From positions 83,768-147,767 of the forward strand of contig NZ_FVZE01000007.1 in NCBI RefSeq assembly GCF_900168325.1: a stretch of DNA of 64,000 bases, read 5' to 3'. Origin of the DNA: Novosphingobium mathurense (GTDB taxonomy: Bacteria; Pseudomonadota; Alphaproteobacteria; Sphingomonadales; Sphingomonadaceae). The notes under the pieces were generated by a model that had not been told where the DNA came from, searched no databases, and was given only the letters and a program-made list of their open reading frames with translations. Position numbers and translations under genes: made by a program. The stretch's first letter is position 1. Each line of letters opens with the position of its first letter. This document shows positions 32,916 to 42,208 of this stretch, piece after piece.

Positions 32916-35522
32916 ATGGCCTCGCGCGGGTTCTGGGACCGGTTCCTCGACATGGTGTTCGGCGAAAGCGCACACCCGGAAGCGACACGGCCCGTGCTCG
33001 GCGCGCCGATGCTGTCGAACTGGCTGCCCTATCGCAGCTACGACAAGAAAAGCCGGATGTTCATCAATACGGAATCAGTGGGGTTCATCCTCGAACTCGC
33101 GCCGATGATGGGAGCGGACGAGCGCAGCGGCGAAATCCTCACCCAGTTCCTCTCCGACGCCGTGCCCTCGGGCTGCGAAATCCAGCTGATCCACTGGCAA
33201 AGCCCCTCGGTCGGCGAGCGGATCGCCGACTGGGTCATGCCGCGCGTCGTTGCCAAGGGCGTCTATGGCCGCGCCGCCACCCACCGTGCGCGCTGGCTGC
33301 GCCGGGCAGCATGGATGTCGATCTCGTGCGATGCGCCCTTCTACTTGCGCAACACCCGCGTGATCCTCTCGGTCGGCGCACGGCTCAGCGGCGGAATCGG
33401 CGCCGATGCACTCGGCTCGGTCCGCGAAAGCCTCCACGGCACGCTCCAGGCGCTCTCGATCCCCGCGCGCGACGTCGGCCCGGTTGAACTGATCGCCTTC
33501 CTCGACGACTTCCTCTGCCCCGCGGTCGACAACGCCGACCGGCCCGAACACTATTCCGAACTCGATCCGATCAACATCCAGTGCGTGCGCCGCGACCTCG
33601 AGACGCAGGTCACGCCCGACCGCATCGTGCTTCAGACCGAGCGGTTTCGTGCCACAGGCGAAAGCCAGGACGGTGCGCCGGTGATCGGCGAGGTCGTCCC
33701 CGACAAGTTCGACTGGCGCTTCTTTTCGGTGCGGAACCTGCCCAAGCAATGGGCGCCGTGGGACGTCCAGAAGATCATCGGCGACGTCATCAACGACAAG
33801 CTGCGCTTCGGCTGCAACGTCATGACCGTGCTTGGCCTTGTCTTTCAGGACGAGGAGGCGGCGAGCTCGCGCGCCGGGCTCAAGGTCATGCGCACGACCA
33901 GCCTTGCCGACAGCCGCTCGGCCCGTTTCCTGCCCCAGCTCTCCGAGCAGCGCGACGAGTGGCAGTATGTGCAAGCCGAGATGCGCCAGGGCCGCAAGCT
34001 CGCGCAGGTCTATTACGGGGTTGGCGCGCTCTCTCCGCTCGGCAAGGGCGACGTCAATGAGCGCATGGTGAAGTCGGTCTACAAGGCCTCTGGCTGGGAC
34101 CTCATCGACGAGCGCTACCTCCAGGTCATGGGGCTACTTGCCGCCATGCCGCTCTCGTTTCCCAACGGCCTCTCGGCAGACCTCAGGCGCATGAAGCGCT
34201 TCAAGACCATGCTGACGACGACGGCCGCCTCGATCGCGCCGCTCCAGGGCGAGCACACCGGCGGGCAAATTCCGCACGTGCTGCTGATCGGACGGCGCGG
34301 CCAGCCCTTCTTCTGGTCGCCGTTCCAGAACGCGGCGGGCAACCACAATGTCGCGGTGTTCGGCAAGTCTGGTTCGGGCAAGTCGGTCTTCCTGCAGGAC
34401 GTCTGCGCGGCGATGTCAGGCGCCGGGGCCAAGGTCATCGTGATCGATGACGGGCGTTCGTTCGAGCACATGGCCAAGGCCTTCGGCGGGGCTTTTGTGG
34501 AGTTCAAGCTTTCCTCGGGCTTCTCATTGAACCCGTTCGACATGATCGATGGCGAGGCTCTGTCGTCGGACGAGGACGGCGAGGACTACGAGGTCGAATG
34601 CCTCGCCATGCTGAAGTCGATCGTCGGGCAGATGGCGCGCCAGCAGGACCGCCTGTCCGACACCGAGCGCGGCCTCATCGATTCCGCGGTCAGCAGCGTC
34701 TGGCGCGAAAAGCAGCGCGCCGGCACCATCGACGACGTTGCCGCGGCGCTCCGCGCACTGCCATCGCCCTTTGCCGGCGATCTCGCCGATGCGATGTCGC
34801 CATTCCTCAAGGGCGGGACCTATGGCCGCTTCTTCGAGGGTTCCTGCTCGATCGACCTGTCGGCGGGCCTCACCGTGTTCGAGCTTTCGGACCTCTCATC
34901 CAAGCCCGAACTGCGTTCGGTGGCGCTGACCGCGCTGATGTTCCTGACACTGAGGGTCATGCGTGATCTCGACCGTTCGGTGCCCAAGCTGACGATGATC
35001 GACGAAGCCTGGCAGCTCCTGGGCGGCGGGCAGATGGGCCAGGCGATCGAGACCTATGCGCGGACCTGCCGCAAGTACGGCGGCTCGCTCATCACCGCGA
35101 CCCAGTCCCTCAACGATTTCTACAAGTCCGAAGGCTCGCTAGCGGCGCTCGAGAACTCGGACTGGTCGATCGTCCTCCAGCAGAAGGAGGAGACCATCAA
35201 CGATCTCGCCAAGCACCAGCGCTTCGAGATGGACCATTACACAGAGAGCCTGCTGCGCTCGCTGAAGCGCAATGGTACCGAGTATTCCGACGTCCTGATC
35301 AAGGGTCCCGAGACCCTCGCGGTCGGCCGCCTCGTGCTCGATCCCTATTCGGCGACGCTCTACTCTTCGAGCCCGCGGGTCTTCTCCGAGATCGAGGAAA
35401 AGGTCCGTGCCGGTCTGCCGCTGCCCGATGCGATCGAGCGGGTCGCCTTTCCCGACTTCGTGCCGCCGCAGCCCGGTGCTCCGGATTTTGCCGACGGCGA
35501 GCTCGCGGAGGCGGCTGAATGA
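32916..35522 (+). CDS. traC: T4SS ATPase TraC (VirB4-like)
   Basis: 868 residues. The N-terminal TraC domain is visible ('MLSNWLPYRSYDKKSRMFIN'). The ATPase domain has Walker A 'FGKSGSGKSVF' near residue 482 and Walker B 'LTMIDEAWQLL' near residue 692, followed by 'SLITATQSLNDFYKSEGSLA'. It is the cytosolic motor for pilus assembly, docked at the inner membrane. It starts 5 nt after the traV stop, and its stop overlaps the next start (ATGA). Confidence 0.95.
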   Translation: MASRGFWDRFLDMVFGESAHPEATRPVLGAPMLSNWLPYRSYDKKSRMFINTESVGFILELAPMMGADERSGEILTQFLSDAVPSGCEIQLIHWQSPSVGERIADWVMPRVVAKGVYGRAATHRARWLRRAAWMSISCDAPFYLRNTRVILSVGARLSGGIGADALGSVRESLHGTLQALSIPARDVGPVELIAFLDDFLCPAVDNADRPEHYSELDPINIQCVRRDLETQVTPDRIVLQTERFRATGESQDGAPVIGEVVPDKFDWRFFSVRNLPKQWAPWDVQKIIGDVINDKLRFGCNVMTVLGLVFQDEEAASSRAGLKVMRTTSLADSRSARFLPQLSEQRDEWQYVQAEMRQGRKLAQVYYGVGALSPLGKGDVNERMVKSVYKASGWDLIDERYLQVMGLLAAMPLSFPNGLSADLRRMKRFKTMLTTTAASIAPLQGEHTGGQIPHVLLIGRRGQPFFWSPFQNAAGNHNVAVFGKSGSGKSVFLQDVCAAMSGAGAKVIVIDDGRSFEHMAKAFGGAFVEFKLSSGFSLNPFDMIDGEALSSDEDGEDYEVECLAMLKSIVGQMARQQDRLSDTERGLIDSAVSSVWREKQRAGTIDDVAAALRALPSPFAGDLADAMSPFLKGGTYGRFFEGSCSIDLSAGLTVFELSDLSSKPELRSVALTALMFLTLRVMRDLDRSVPKLTMIDEAWQLLGGGQMGQAIETYARTCRKYGGSLITATQSLNDFYKSEGSLAALENSDWSIVLQQKEETINDLAKHQRFEMDHYTESLLRSLKRNGTEYSDVLIKGPETLAVGRLVLDPYSATLYSSSPRVFSEIEEKVRAGLPLPDAIERVAFPDFVPPQPGAPDFADGELAEAAE

Positions 35523-35869
35523 CCGCGGTTCTCGCCCCTCGTCACCGGCCCATGAGCCTCGCCGATGCCTGCTACCATGGCCTGCGTCTTATCGGTTGGC
35601 TTGCGGTCACGCTGGGCTGCGTCGCGGCGCTATGGCTGCTGTTCTTCGCCGCGCTTGGCAACTTTCGCTTCGGCGGGACCGTGCTCCAGCTCGAGAACTT
35701 CGCCTCGCGCTATGTCGCCGCGAGCGCCGAGCGCCAGGACCGCTTCGCCCACTGCTTCTGGCTGACCAGCGCCGGGCTTTTCGCCGCGGTCGGCTTCTTT
35801 CGCCGCCACTCGCTGCTCACGCGCGGGGCAGCGGCAGCCTCACATTCCAGGGAGACCCATCATGGCTAG
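35519..35869 (+). CDS. Small membrane protein in the tra operon, unknown
   Basis: 116 residues with two hydrophobic segments: about 23-45 'LIGWLAVTLGCVAALWLLFF' and about 80-95 'CFWLTSAGLFAAVGFF'. It overlaps traC by 4 nt (ATGA) and the trbI start by 8 nt, so it is clearly part of the operon. I recognise no family. By position it may be an accessory inner-membrane subunit, comparable to small trb genes in F. Confidence 0.75.
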   Translation: MTAVLAPRHRPMSLADACYHGLRLIGWLAVTLGCVAALWLLFFAALGNFRFGGTVLQLENFASRYVAASAERQDRFAHCFWLTSAGLFAAVGFFRRHSLLTRGAAAASHSRETHHG

Positions 35870-36446
35870 AAGCCCCCGCACGTCCGCGGCTCCAGCGCCC
35901 AGCACCACCGCCGGCCCGCTGTTCGAGGCCGAAGCGAGCACGCCCCCGTCTGCGCCCCGCGCCCGGATCGGACTGGTTCCCGTGGCCATGGTCGGCGCGC
36001 TGGTTGCCGCAGGGTTGTGGGGGGCCTGGGTCACCAAGAACGTGCTCGGGGCAGCGGACACGCCCGCCATCGCCAAGGTCCAGCTCGCCGGCATCGTCGG
36101 TGAATATGTCCAGGCCCAGGCCCGCTCGGCCACACCGCCCGAGCAGGTCACCACCGAGACGCGCGCGTTCATGGGCGAGGTCCAGAAGAACCTCGAGCGC
36201 CGCGGCGCCTCGGGCCAGATCGTGCTGGTGGGCGAGGCGGTGCTTGCCGGCAATGTCCCCGACATCACCGCCGAGGTCCGCCGCGAAGTCTATGCGAAGG
36301 TCAAGATGCCGCAGCCTGCAAATGCGTCAGCGGGCGAGGTCATGGGCGCAATGCGCGCGGCGATGAACGGGCAGGGGGTCCCGCAAGCGGCCAGCCCGGT
36401 GCCGGGCGCCGCCTTGGGAGGACAGGGCAGTGCTCCCGTCAACTGA
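35862..36446 (+). CDS. trbI: F-type conjugation protein TrbI-like
   Basis: 194 residues. A Pro/Ala-rich cytosolic N-terminus is followed by one membrane helix (about 37-58, 'GLVPVAMVGALVAAGLWGAW') and a periplasmic domain 'AKVQLAGIVGEYVQAQARSA' continuing to 'VLVGEAVLAGNVPDITAEV', as in the TrbI F-type family. In F, TrbI affects pilus extension and retraction. The neighbours are the usual traC and traW. Confidence 0.82.
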   Translation: MARSPRTSAAPAPSTTAGPLFEAEASTPPSAPRARIGLVPVAMVGALVAAGLWGAWVTKNVLGAADTPAIAKVQLAGIVGEYVQAQARSATPPEQVTTETRAFMGEVQKNLERRGASGQIVLVGEAVLAGNVPDITAEVRREVYAKVKMPQPANASAGEVMGAMRAAMNGQGVPQAASPVPGAALGGQGSAPVN

Positions 36447-36960
36447 GCCTCTCACCCCGAGATCCTCGCACGCCCGGCGCTGGCTCGTGATCGGCGCGCT
36501 TGCCGCGACGCTGGCGGCCAGCTCCTCGCTGGCGAGCTGGCGCGACGATCACGCGATCCTCATCAACACGACCCAATCGCTCCCCAACTGGGCGTTCTGG
36601 ATCGACAAGCACCGCCGCCCGGCGCGCGGGGATTTCGTGGTCTTTGCCCCGCCGCAGACGCCGCTCATCACCGCGCATTTCGGGAAGGTCTCGCCGCCCT
36701 TTGCCAAGCGCGTCTACGGCATGCCGGGTGACATGGTCACCCGCGAGGGTACCGTGGTGCGGATCAACGGCGCCGAGGTCGCACGGCTGAAGCCCGTGAG
36801 TTCGCGCGGCGAGAGGCTTGCCCCCGGACCGACCGGGCGGATCCCTGAGCACTGCTACTATGTCGGGACTGAGCACAAGGACGGGCTTGATAGCCGTTAC
36901 GCCGATATCGGCTTTGTCTGTTTGGCACGCATCATCGGCACTGGGGACTCGGTGCTGTGA
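36430..36960 (+). CDS. S26-family conjugative signal peptidase (RP4 TraF-like)
   Basis: 176 residues from GTG 36430, overlapping trbI by 17 nt. One N-terminal membrane segment (about 17-36) is followed by the S26 motifs: Ser50 in 'INTTQSLPNWAFW' and Lys93 in 'FAKRVYGMPGD', the Ser-Lys dyad of leader peptidases. 'RYADIGFVCLARIIG' matches the late TraF/LepB box. It probably processes the TraA pilin. F uses host LepB, so a dedicated peptidase here is more like RP4 TraF. Confidence 0.88.
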   Translation: MLPSTEPLTPRSSHARRWLVIGALAATLAASSSLASWRDDHAILINTTQSLPNWAFWIDKHRRPARGDFVVFAPPQTPLITAHFGKVSPPFAKRVYGMPGDMVTREGTVVRINGAEVARLKPVSSRGERLAPGPTGRIPEHCYYVGTEHKDGLDSRYADIGFVCLARIIGTGDSVL

Positions 36961-37631
36961 GCCGGTTGGCCCTTCTGTCCGCCACGGGCGGTGCCGCGCT
37001 GCTGATAGGCTGGCCGCTGATCTCGGCGGTGAGGGCCGCCGACTATGGGCAATTGGGCCAGACTTTCCCGATCATCGAGGCCGATCTGCTCACGACGATC
37101 GAGACCAGGCTCAGGACCCTCGAGGCCAATGGCGGGATCGAGCGGCTGCAGCGCGAGATGCAGGAACAAGCCGTCGCCAGCGTTCGGCGGCCCAAGCGGG
37201 TCGATGGCATGACCCCGGCGACCACCAGGCGCGAGTGGCTGTTCGATCCTTCGATCGTGACCGAGGACGATATCGTCGACGCCAAGGGCAATCTAATCGC
37301 CGCGCGCGGTACCCGGGTCAATCCGCTCGACATGGTCCAGCTGCGCCAGGCGCTTGTCTTCGTCGACGGCGACAATGCGGCCGAGCTGCAATGGGCGCTG
37401 CGGACCTGGAGCGATACGGCCGCCAAAATCATCTTCGTCTCGGGCTCGCCCTTCGATGCGATGAAACTGTGGCAGCGCCGCTTCTACTTCGACCAGGGCG
37501 GCACGCTGACGTCGAAATTCGGCATCCGGCATACGCCTGCCGTGGTGAGCGCAGCCGGTTCCAGCCTCAAGATCAGCGAACATCCGTTGCCGCACCAACC
37601 GGCGACGCCAAGCGGAGGCAAGATCTCATGA
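36957..37631 (+). CDS. traW: F-type conjugation protein TraW
   Basis: 224 residues from GTG 36957 (overlap of 4 nt with the peptidase gene). A signal peptide (residues 1 to about 27, ending AVRA) precedes 'DYGQLGQTFPIIEADLLTTI' and 'REWLFDPSIVTEDDIVDAKG', characteristic of TraW. The C-terminal half ('VFVDGDNAAELQWALRTW') looks like a TrbC-type thioredoxin-like fold. This periplasmic protein acts with TrbC and TraU in pilus assembly. Its stop overlaps the next start. Confidence 0.9.
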   Translation: MSRLALLSATGGAALLIGWPLISAVRAADYGQLGQTFPIIEADLLTTIETRLRTLEANGGIERLQREMQEQAVASVRRPKRVDGMTPATTRREWLFDPSIVTEDDIVDAKGNLIAARGTRVNPLDMVQLRQALVFVDGDNAAELQWALRTWSDTAAKIIFVSGSPFDAMKLWQRRFYFDQGGTLTSKFGIRHTPAVVSAAGSSLKISEHPLPHQPATPSGGKIS

Positions 37632-37894
37632 CCCATCCGCTCATCACCTTCCTCAAGACCCCGATGGCCGCGCCCGAAACAAGAACGTTGCGGCGCATGC
37701 GCCGGCTCTGGATGGCGCTGTGCTGGTCGCTTGCGCTCACCGTGCTGCTGCTCCCGGTGCTGAAGCTGCTGCTGGGGTCGTGGGCTGCACTTCCCGCCCT
37801 GCTGCTGACGATAGCCGCTGTGCTCCACGGGTTAGTCTATTTTCGCGCCAAGGGGCGCGCGGACGATGCCTTTGGGCGGGAGGCGCGGCCATGA
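37628..37894 (+). CDS. Small membrane protein between traW and traU, unknown
   Basis: 88 residues, starting at ATG 37628 within the traW stop (ATGA) and ending over the traU start (ATGA). Two hydrophobic helices ('LWMALCWSLALTVLLLPVLK' and 'ALPALLLTIAAVLHGLVYF') separate a basic N-terminus from a charged tail. No family is recognised. Exact 4-nt overlaps on both sides indicate a real, coupled gene. Confidence 0.72.
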   Translation: MTHPLITFLKTPMAAPETRTLRRMRRLWMALCWSLALTVLLLPVLKLLLGSWAALPALLLTIAAVLHGLVYFRAKGRADDAFGREARP

Positions 37895-38913
37895 TGCGGC
37901 TGCCCGCCAGAGTCTTGGCGTTACTCGGTGTCATCGCGCTCGCTTTTGCCGGCACGAGCCCGGCGCGGGCCGACACGGTGACCTGCCACGGCAAGTTCAT
38001 CAACCCGATTACCGATGTGTGCTGGTCGTGCCTGTTTCCGCTGTCGATCGGTGGACTCTCGATCTGGAAGGGCTCGCGCCCCGACCCCAAGAACCCGTCG
38101 TTTCCCTTGTGCGCCTGCGGCTCGCCGATCCCGCGTATCGGCATTTCGGTGGGCTTCTGGGAGCCGGTGCGCCTCGTCGATGTCACCAACAAGTCGTGGT
38201 GTTTTCCCAACCTCGGCGGGATCCGGCTCAACCCCGGTTTCGACATTGGCGAGGGCCATGTCCAGGGGCGCAGCCAGATCGGCGGCAAGACCCAGAATAG
38301 CTCGCAGTGGCAGTCGCACTACTACGTCTATCCGCTGCTCTACTGGATGGAGATCCTGACCGATTTCCTCTGCTTCGAGCAGACCACCTTCGATGTCGCC
38401 TATGTGACCGAGATCGATCCGCTGTGGCAGGACTCGGCGCTCACCTCGATCATCAACCCCGAGGTGGCCCTCTTTGCCAACGGAATCGCCACCGCAGCCT
38501 GCGCGGCCGACTGCGTCGCTGCCACCGCGAAGCTGCCGATCGACCAAATGTTCTGGTGCGCGGGCTGCAACGGCGGAATGTATCCCTTGAACGGCCACGT
38601 CTCGGCGCACGTCACCGCGATCCAGGCCTCGCGGCTCGTCGCCGAACGGATGCTCTACAAGATGCACCGCGAGGCGCTCGCCTGGGGCACGATGGGTTCG
38701 AAGGCGCTGTGCCACAAGTACCTGATGCCGGTGATGCGCAAGCAGCAGTACCGGCTGCAGATGACCAATCCGATCTCGATGGTGAAGGGCCGCTACGCCT
38801 GCGCGCCGGTGGGTGCTGCCACCATCATCCCCCAGACCGGCAAGGGCTACCCCGTCAAGGGCGAGGACTTTGGTTACCTCGTCTGGCGCAAGCGCAACTG
38901 CTGCATGCTGTGA
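37891..38913 (+). CDS. traU: F-type conjugation protein TraU
   Basis: 340 residues. A signal peptide ends near 'SPARA' (about residue 27). The Cys-rich mature protein begins 'DTVTCHGKFINPITDVCWSC' and continues 'LFPLSIGGLSIW', a strong TraU signature. Further blocks are 'FPLCACGSPIPRIGISVGFW', 'MFWCAGCNGGMYPLNGHVSA' and the C-terminal 'YLVWRKRNCCML'. TraU is periplasmic, needs disulfide formation and is essential for DNA transfer in F. Confidence 0.95.
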   Translation: MMRLPARVLALLGVIALAFAGTSPARADTVTCHGKFINPITDVCWSCLFPLSIGGLSIWKGSRPDPKNPSFPLCACGSPIPRIGISVGFWEPVRLVDVTNKSWCFPNLGGIRLNPGFDIGEGHVQGRSQIGGKTQNSSQWQSHYYVYPLLYWMEILTDFLCFEQTTFDVAYVTEIDPLWQDSALTSIINPEVALFANGIATAACAADCVAATAKLPIDQMFWCAGCNGGMYPLNGHVSAHVTAIQASRLVAERMLYKMHREALAWGTMGSKALCHKYLMPVMRKQQYRLQMTNPISMVKGRYACAPVGAATIIPQTGKGYPVKGEDFGYLVWRKRNCCML

Positions 38914-38921
38914 GGACACCC

Positions 38922-39686
38922 ATGACCTTCGCGCGGCTCCCCCACAAATCCCGGCTCCTTGGACTTGCTGGCTTCCTCGCCCTGACTGCGGTCTCGGCCG
39001 CACTTGCCCAGACCATAGACGGCCTCGACCTGAAGGCCTTGAAGGCGCGCGGAACCGAAGCGACGGCCGATGCGCAGACCCTGGTCGATGCGGTCGCCGG
39101 CAAGGGCGAAGTGCACCGCGGTGAAGCCGAGCAGCTGCGTGAGGAGGGCCTCGCCGCCGTCGGCCGCATCAATCCGGCCGATCTTCCCAAGAGTCCAGGC
39201 GGCGCGGTCGACTTCGACGAACTGTTGAGCGGCGCGGCCGCCAATACCAGGACGCCGATGGGCGAGGGGCCGATGTTCATCGTCTTCGCGAGCCTGTCGA
39301 TGCCCGAGGCGTCGCTCACCCGGCTGATTGCCGACACGACAAGGGCGGGAGGGGTGGTCGTATTCCGCGGCTTTCCGGGCGGGAGCACCAAGGCTTTCGC
39401 CGATGGACTGAAGCGGGTGGTGACCAATGAGGGTCAGGAAGCTCACCTTGCGATCGATCCGCGCCTGTTCCGCGCCTTCAAGGTGACGGCCGCCCCGACT
39501 TTCGTTGCCGCGGGCCGCGAATACGAGCTCTGCGACGGGCTCGATTGCACCAGCGCGACACCCGATCACGACCGCATCACCGGGAACGTCACGGTCGAAT
39601 ATGCGCTCGAGACCTTTGCCGGCGGTGGCGGTCCCGGTGCCGGCGTCGCGCGCGTCGCGCTCACCCAGCTGACCAAGGGCCAGTGA
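38922..39686 (+). CDS. trbC: F-type conjugation protein TrbC
   Basis: 254 residues. A signal peptide (to about residue 29, ALAQ) precedes a helical region and a C-terminal TrbC F-type domain: 'MFIVFASLSMPEASLTRLIA', then 'AGGVVVFRGFPGGSTKAFAD' and 'APTFVAAG'. The domain has a thioredoxin-like outline but lacks a CxxC. It works with TraW in the periplasm. It lies 8 nt after traU and 1 nt before traN. Confidence 0.92.
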   Translation: MTFARLPHKSRLLGLAGFLALTAVSAALAQTIDGLDLKALKARGTEATADAQTLVDAVAGKGEVHRGEAEQLREEGLAAVGRINPADLPKSPGGAVDFDELLSGAAANTRTPMGEGPMFIVFASLSMPEASLTRLIADTTRAGGVVVFRGFPGGSTKAFADGLKRVVTNEGQEAHLAIDPRLFRAFKVTAAPTFVAAGREYELCDGLDCTSATPDHDRITGNVTVEYALETFAGGGGPGAGVARVALTQLTKGQ

Positions 39687-39687
39687 G

Positions 39688-41814
39688 ATGGGCGGGCGCC
39701 GCTTCACCAATCAACGGCGAACAGCGGCCTTCCTGGCTCTGGCGCTGCTCGCGCCGGGCGCAGCGAGCGCGCAGGTGTACATCCCGCCGCCTGACGACCT
39801 CATCGAGCCGCAGCCCGCATTGCCGCCCGCAACCGACTCTGGCGTTCCCCCGCCAGCCCCGCCGCCGCCTTCCGCGCCAGCCACCATGACCTGGGACGAG
39901 GCGAAGGCCCAGGCGCGCGAGCTCGGATCGACGGTCCGCGGCTCCAACCAGGGGATTACCGACGCACCGGGCGCTGCCGGGCAGATTCCAGGTTATGACG
40001 GGAGCTATCCCGGGCTCACCCAGTATTACGACAACCCAGGCAACATGTATGCCGATGGAGCGGCTGCGGGTGTGGGCAGCGATGCCTATCGCACCGCGAA
40101 TTCTACGACGCGGCCAACCGTCGATGTGAAGCGCAGCGACCTCTCGCGCGCCAACACGGTCACCGCGGATCCCAACGCATACCTGTCTGGAATGAGCGCA
40201 GACGGCTCGACGGGAAACTGCGTGCCGCTGCCCCCGGGCTCGGGCGGGGCGAACATGGCCGAGTGGACCTGCAACGTGGGTTCGACGGTAGTCGAACAGC
40301 CCAAGACCTGCACCCGCAGTCTCTCGGTCTCGGCCTGGAACGAAACCCTCTACCAGTACCTCTGCGTCACCGCCCCGGGCTTTGCCGGCTGCGCCTCGCT
40401 CGAGGGGAGCAGCCTGTGCCGCAAGACCGGGACCTATCCGGTGCCTGAGTACAATCTCACCGTCGACTACTACGACTGCGACGGAGCCGTCACCGATCCC
40501 AATGTGTACCTCATGGGCACGGTGCCCAAGCCGCCGCCGGCCAATGCCTTCCAGGTCGTCAGCAACGTCTACCGCTGCAACAACGAAGGGATCACCGACG
40601 CGCTGACCTTCGATCCGGTGACCGGCTTCCCGCTGCAATATGTGACCGGGCTCCAGCAATGCGGCGCGATTTCAGCCGAGACCAGCTGCACCCGGACGAC
40701 GGCCAGTGCCGCCGGCCTGACCGATCGGCAGCTGTGCAAGACCTGGGACTTTGTCGGCGATCCTTTCGGCGGTGGAGGCTATTTGTACTGCATCGAACCG
40801 GCGGCGCCAGAAGACGTCTATGCCTGCAGTGCCAATGTCGCCGGGATCGTGCCCGAAAGCTCGGTCTCGAAGTGGTTCACTGAAACCTGGACCGACAATG
40901 CTTGTTCGGTCGATCTTGGCACCTGCACGCTCGCCAGCGAGACCTGCACCGCGCCGGGCGAAACCCGGCTGATCGACGGGGTGCCGGTAACCCGGCCCTG
41001 CTGGGATAACACGAAGACCTACCAGTGCAAGACCGTGGTGGGCGGCGGCAACGATTGCGGCAAGCTTGATGCAACCCCCGGTTGCAGCTTCGACCACGAG
41101 ACCTGTCTCGACGATCCGCCGAGCAACGATGGCTCCTGCAAGGTTGCCGAGCGTGTCTACAAGTGCCCGATCCCGGGAAGCACCCAGCAGCCTGCGCAGT
41201 ACATCTGCGGCGGCGACGTCTACTGCGTGAATGGCGACTGCGAGCCGATCGTGCGCGAGGCCTCCGACGAGTTCAAGGATGCGGTGGTCGCCCTCAATGC
41301 ATTGGGCCAGGCCAACGCCGAGTTCGACGAGACCTCGCTGACCCTGTTCAAGGGCACCGCCGAGAGCTGCGCGCACAAGGTCTTCGGGCTTGCCAATTGC
41401 TGCTCGGGCAAGGGCGTGCCGCTCCTCACTCCATTGCTGTGCAGCCCGTCCGAAGTCCTGCTCGACCAGAAGGACGATGCCGGCCTGTGCCACAAGATCG
41501 GCACCTACTGTTCGTCGAGCTTCCTCGGTATCTGTCTTACCAAGCGCGACGTATACTGCTGCTTCCTCTCGAAGATCAGCCGGATCCTCCAGGAGCAGGG
41601 CCGCCCGCAGCTCGGCAAGACCTGGGGCACGCCCAAGAAGCCGATCTGCGACGGCTTCACCATCTTCGAGTTCCAGCAGCTCGACCTCTCGGTGATGGAT
41701 TTCTCGGAAATCTACGCCGAGTTCGTCGATGCCGCGAAACTTCCCGACGAGGCCGCCACCCTCATCGATATCCAGACAAAGATCGAGGCCTACTATGCCG
41801 CCCACAAGCCGTAA
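39688..41814 (+). CDS. traN: Mating-pair stabilisation protein TraN (Cys-rich, outer membrane)
   Basis: 708 residues with a signal peptide ending 'GAASAQ' (about residue 29) and a Pro-rich start. The body is very rich in Cys, with repeated C-x(n)-C modules such as 'CTRSLSVSAWNETLYQYLCV' and 'CKVAERVYKCPIPGS'. The C-terminal TraN block is 'ESCAHKVFGLANCCSGKGVP', then 'DVYCCFLSKISRILQEQGRP'. TraN is an outer-membrane adhesin contacting recipient cells. It would need the DsbC-like and TraF oxidoreductases encoded in the same operon. Confidence 0.93.
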   Translation: MGGRRFTNQRRTAAFLALALLAPGAASAQVYIPPPDDLIEPQPALPPATDSGVPPPAPPPPSAPATMTWDEAKAQARELGSTVRGSNQGITDAPGAAGQIPGYDGSYPGLTQYYDNPGNMYADGAAAGVGSDAYRTANSTTRPTVDVKRSDLSRANTVTADPNAYLSGMSADGSTGNCVPLPPGSGGANMAEWTCNVGSTVVEQPKTCTRSLSVSAWNETLYQYLCVTAPGFAGCASLEGSSLCRKTGTYPVPEYNLTVDYYDCDGAVTDPNVYLMGTVPKPPPANAFQVVSNVYRCNNEGITDALTFDPVTGFPLQYVTGLQQCGAISAETSCTRTTASAAGLTDRQLCKTWDFVGDPFGGGGYLYCIEPAAPEDVYACSANVAGIVPESSVSKWFTETWTDNACSVDLGTCTLASETCTAPGETRLIDGVPVTRPCWDNTKTYQCKTVVGGGNDCGKLDATPGCSFDHETCLDDPPSNDGSCKVAERVYKCPIPGSTQQPAQYICGGDVYCVNGDCEPIVREASDEFKDAVVALNALGQANAEFDETSLTLFKGTAESCAHKVFGLANCCSGKGVPLLTPLLCSPSEVLLDQKDDAGLCHKIGTYCSSSFLGICLTKRDVYCCFLSKISRILQEQGRPQLGKTWGTPKKPICDGFTIFEFQQLDLSVMDFSEIYAEFVDAAKLPDEAATLIDIQTKIEAYYAAHKP

Positions 41815-42208
41815 CGGCGGGGGCAGAATGCCCCCTTCAGCACCTGGTGCCACGGTCGTGCCGCTGAGCGCCGTCGGCGCGCTCGCCGACATGAGCATGG
41901 TCGAGTTCTGCCTCGGCATGGCGCTTGCCCGCCGCGCGCCGCAAAGCGCGGGCGAACTCGCGGCCGAAGTCTCGGCCTGGTTCGACCGGCCGGTGCGGCC
42001 CCGCGCGCTGAACGCGCCACTCGACGCCATGCTCGGCCGAGGCTGGGTCGCGCCGGGCGCCGGCACCTACACTCTGAGCGAAGCGGGCTTGGCGGCGCTC
42101 ACCCCGTTCACCCACGCGCTGGTGCGCATGCTCGACGGCGGCCGCCGCCTGCTCGACCTCGCTGTCTTCATGTCACTGATCAAGGATTTCGAGAGGAGCG
42201 GATCATGA
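41795..42208 (+). CDS. Winged-helix-like small protein inside the tra operon
   Basis: 137 residues if started at ATG 41795 (overlapping traN by 20 nt); an ATG at 41828 with GGGGGC upstream would give 126. The middle part ('ALARRAPQSAGELAAEVSAW', 'ALNAPLDAMLGRGWVAPGAG', 'TYTLSEAGLAAL') resembles a winged-helix fold. The C-terminus is helical. Its stop overlaps the traF start (ATGA). No family can be named; a DNA-binding regulator within a T4SS operon is an inference. Confidence 0.65.
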   Translation: MPPTSRNGGGRMPPSAPGATVVPLSAVGALADMSMVEFCLGMALARRAPQSAGELAAEVSAWFDRPVRPRALNAPLDAMLGRGWVAPGAGTYTLSEAGLAALTPFTHALVRMLDGGRRLLDLAVFMSLIKDFERSGS

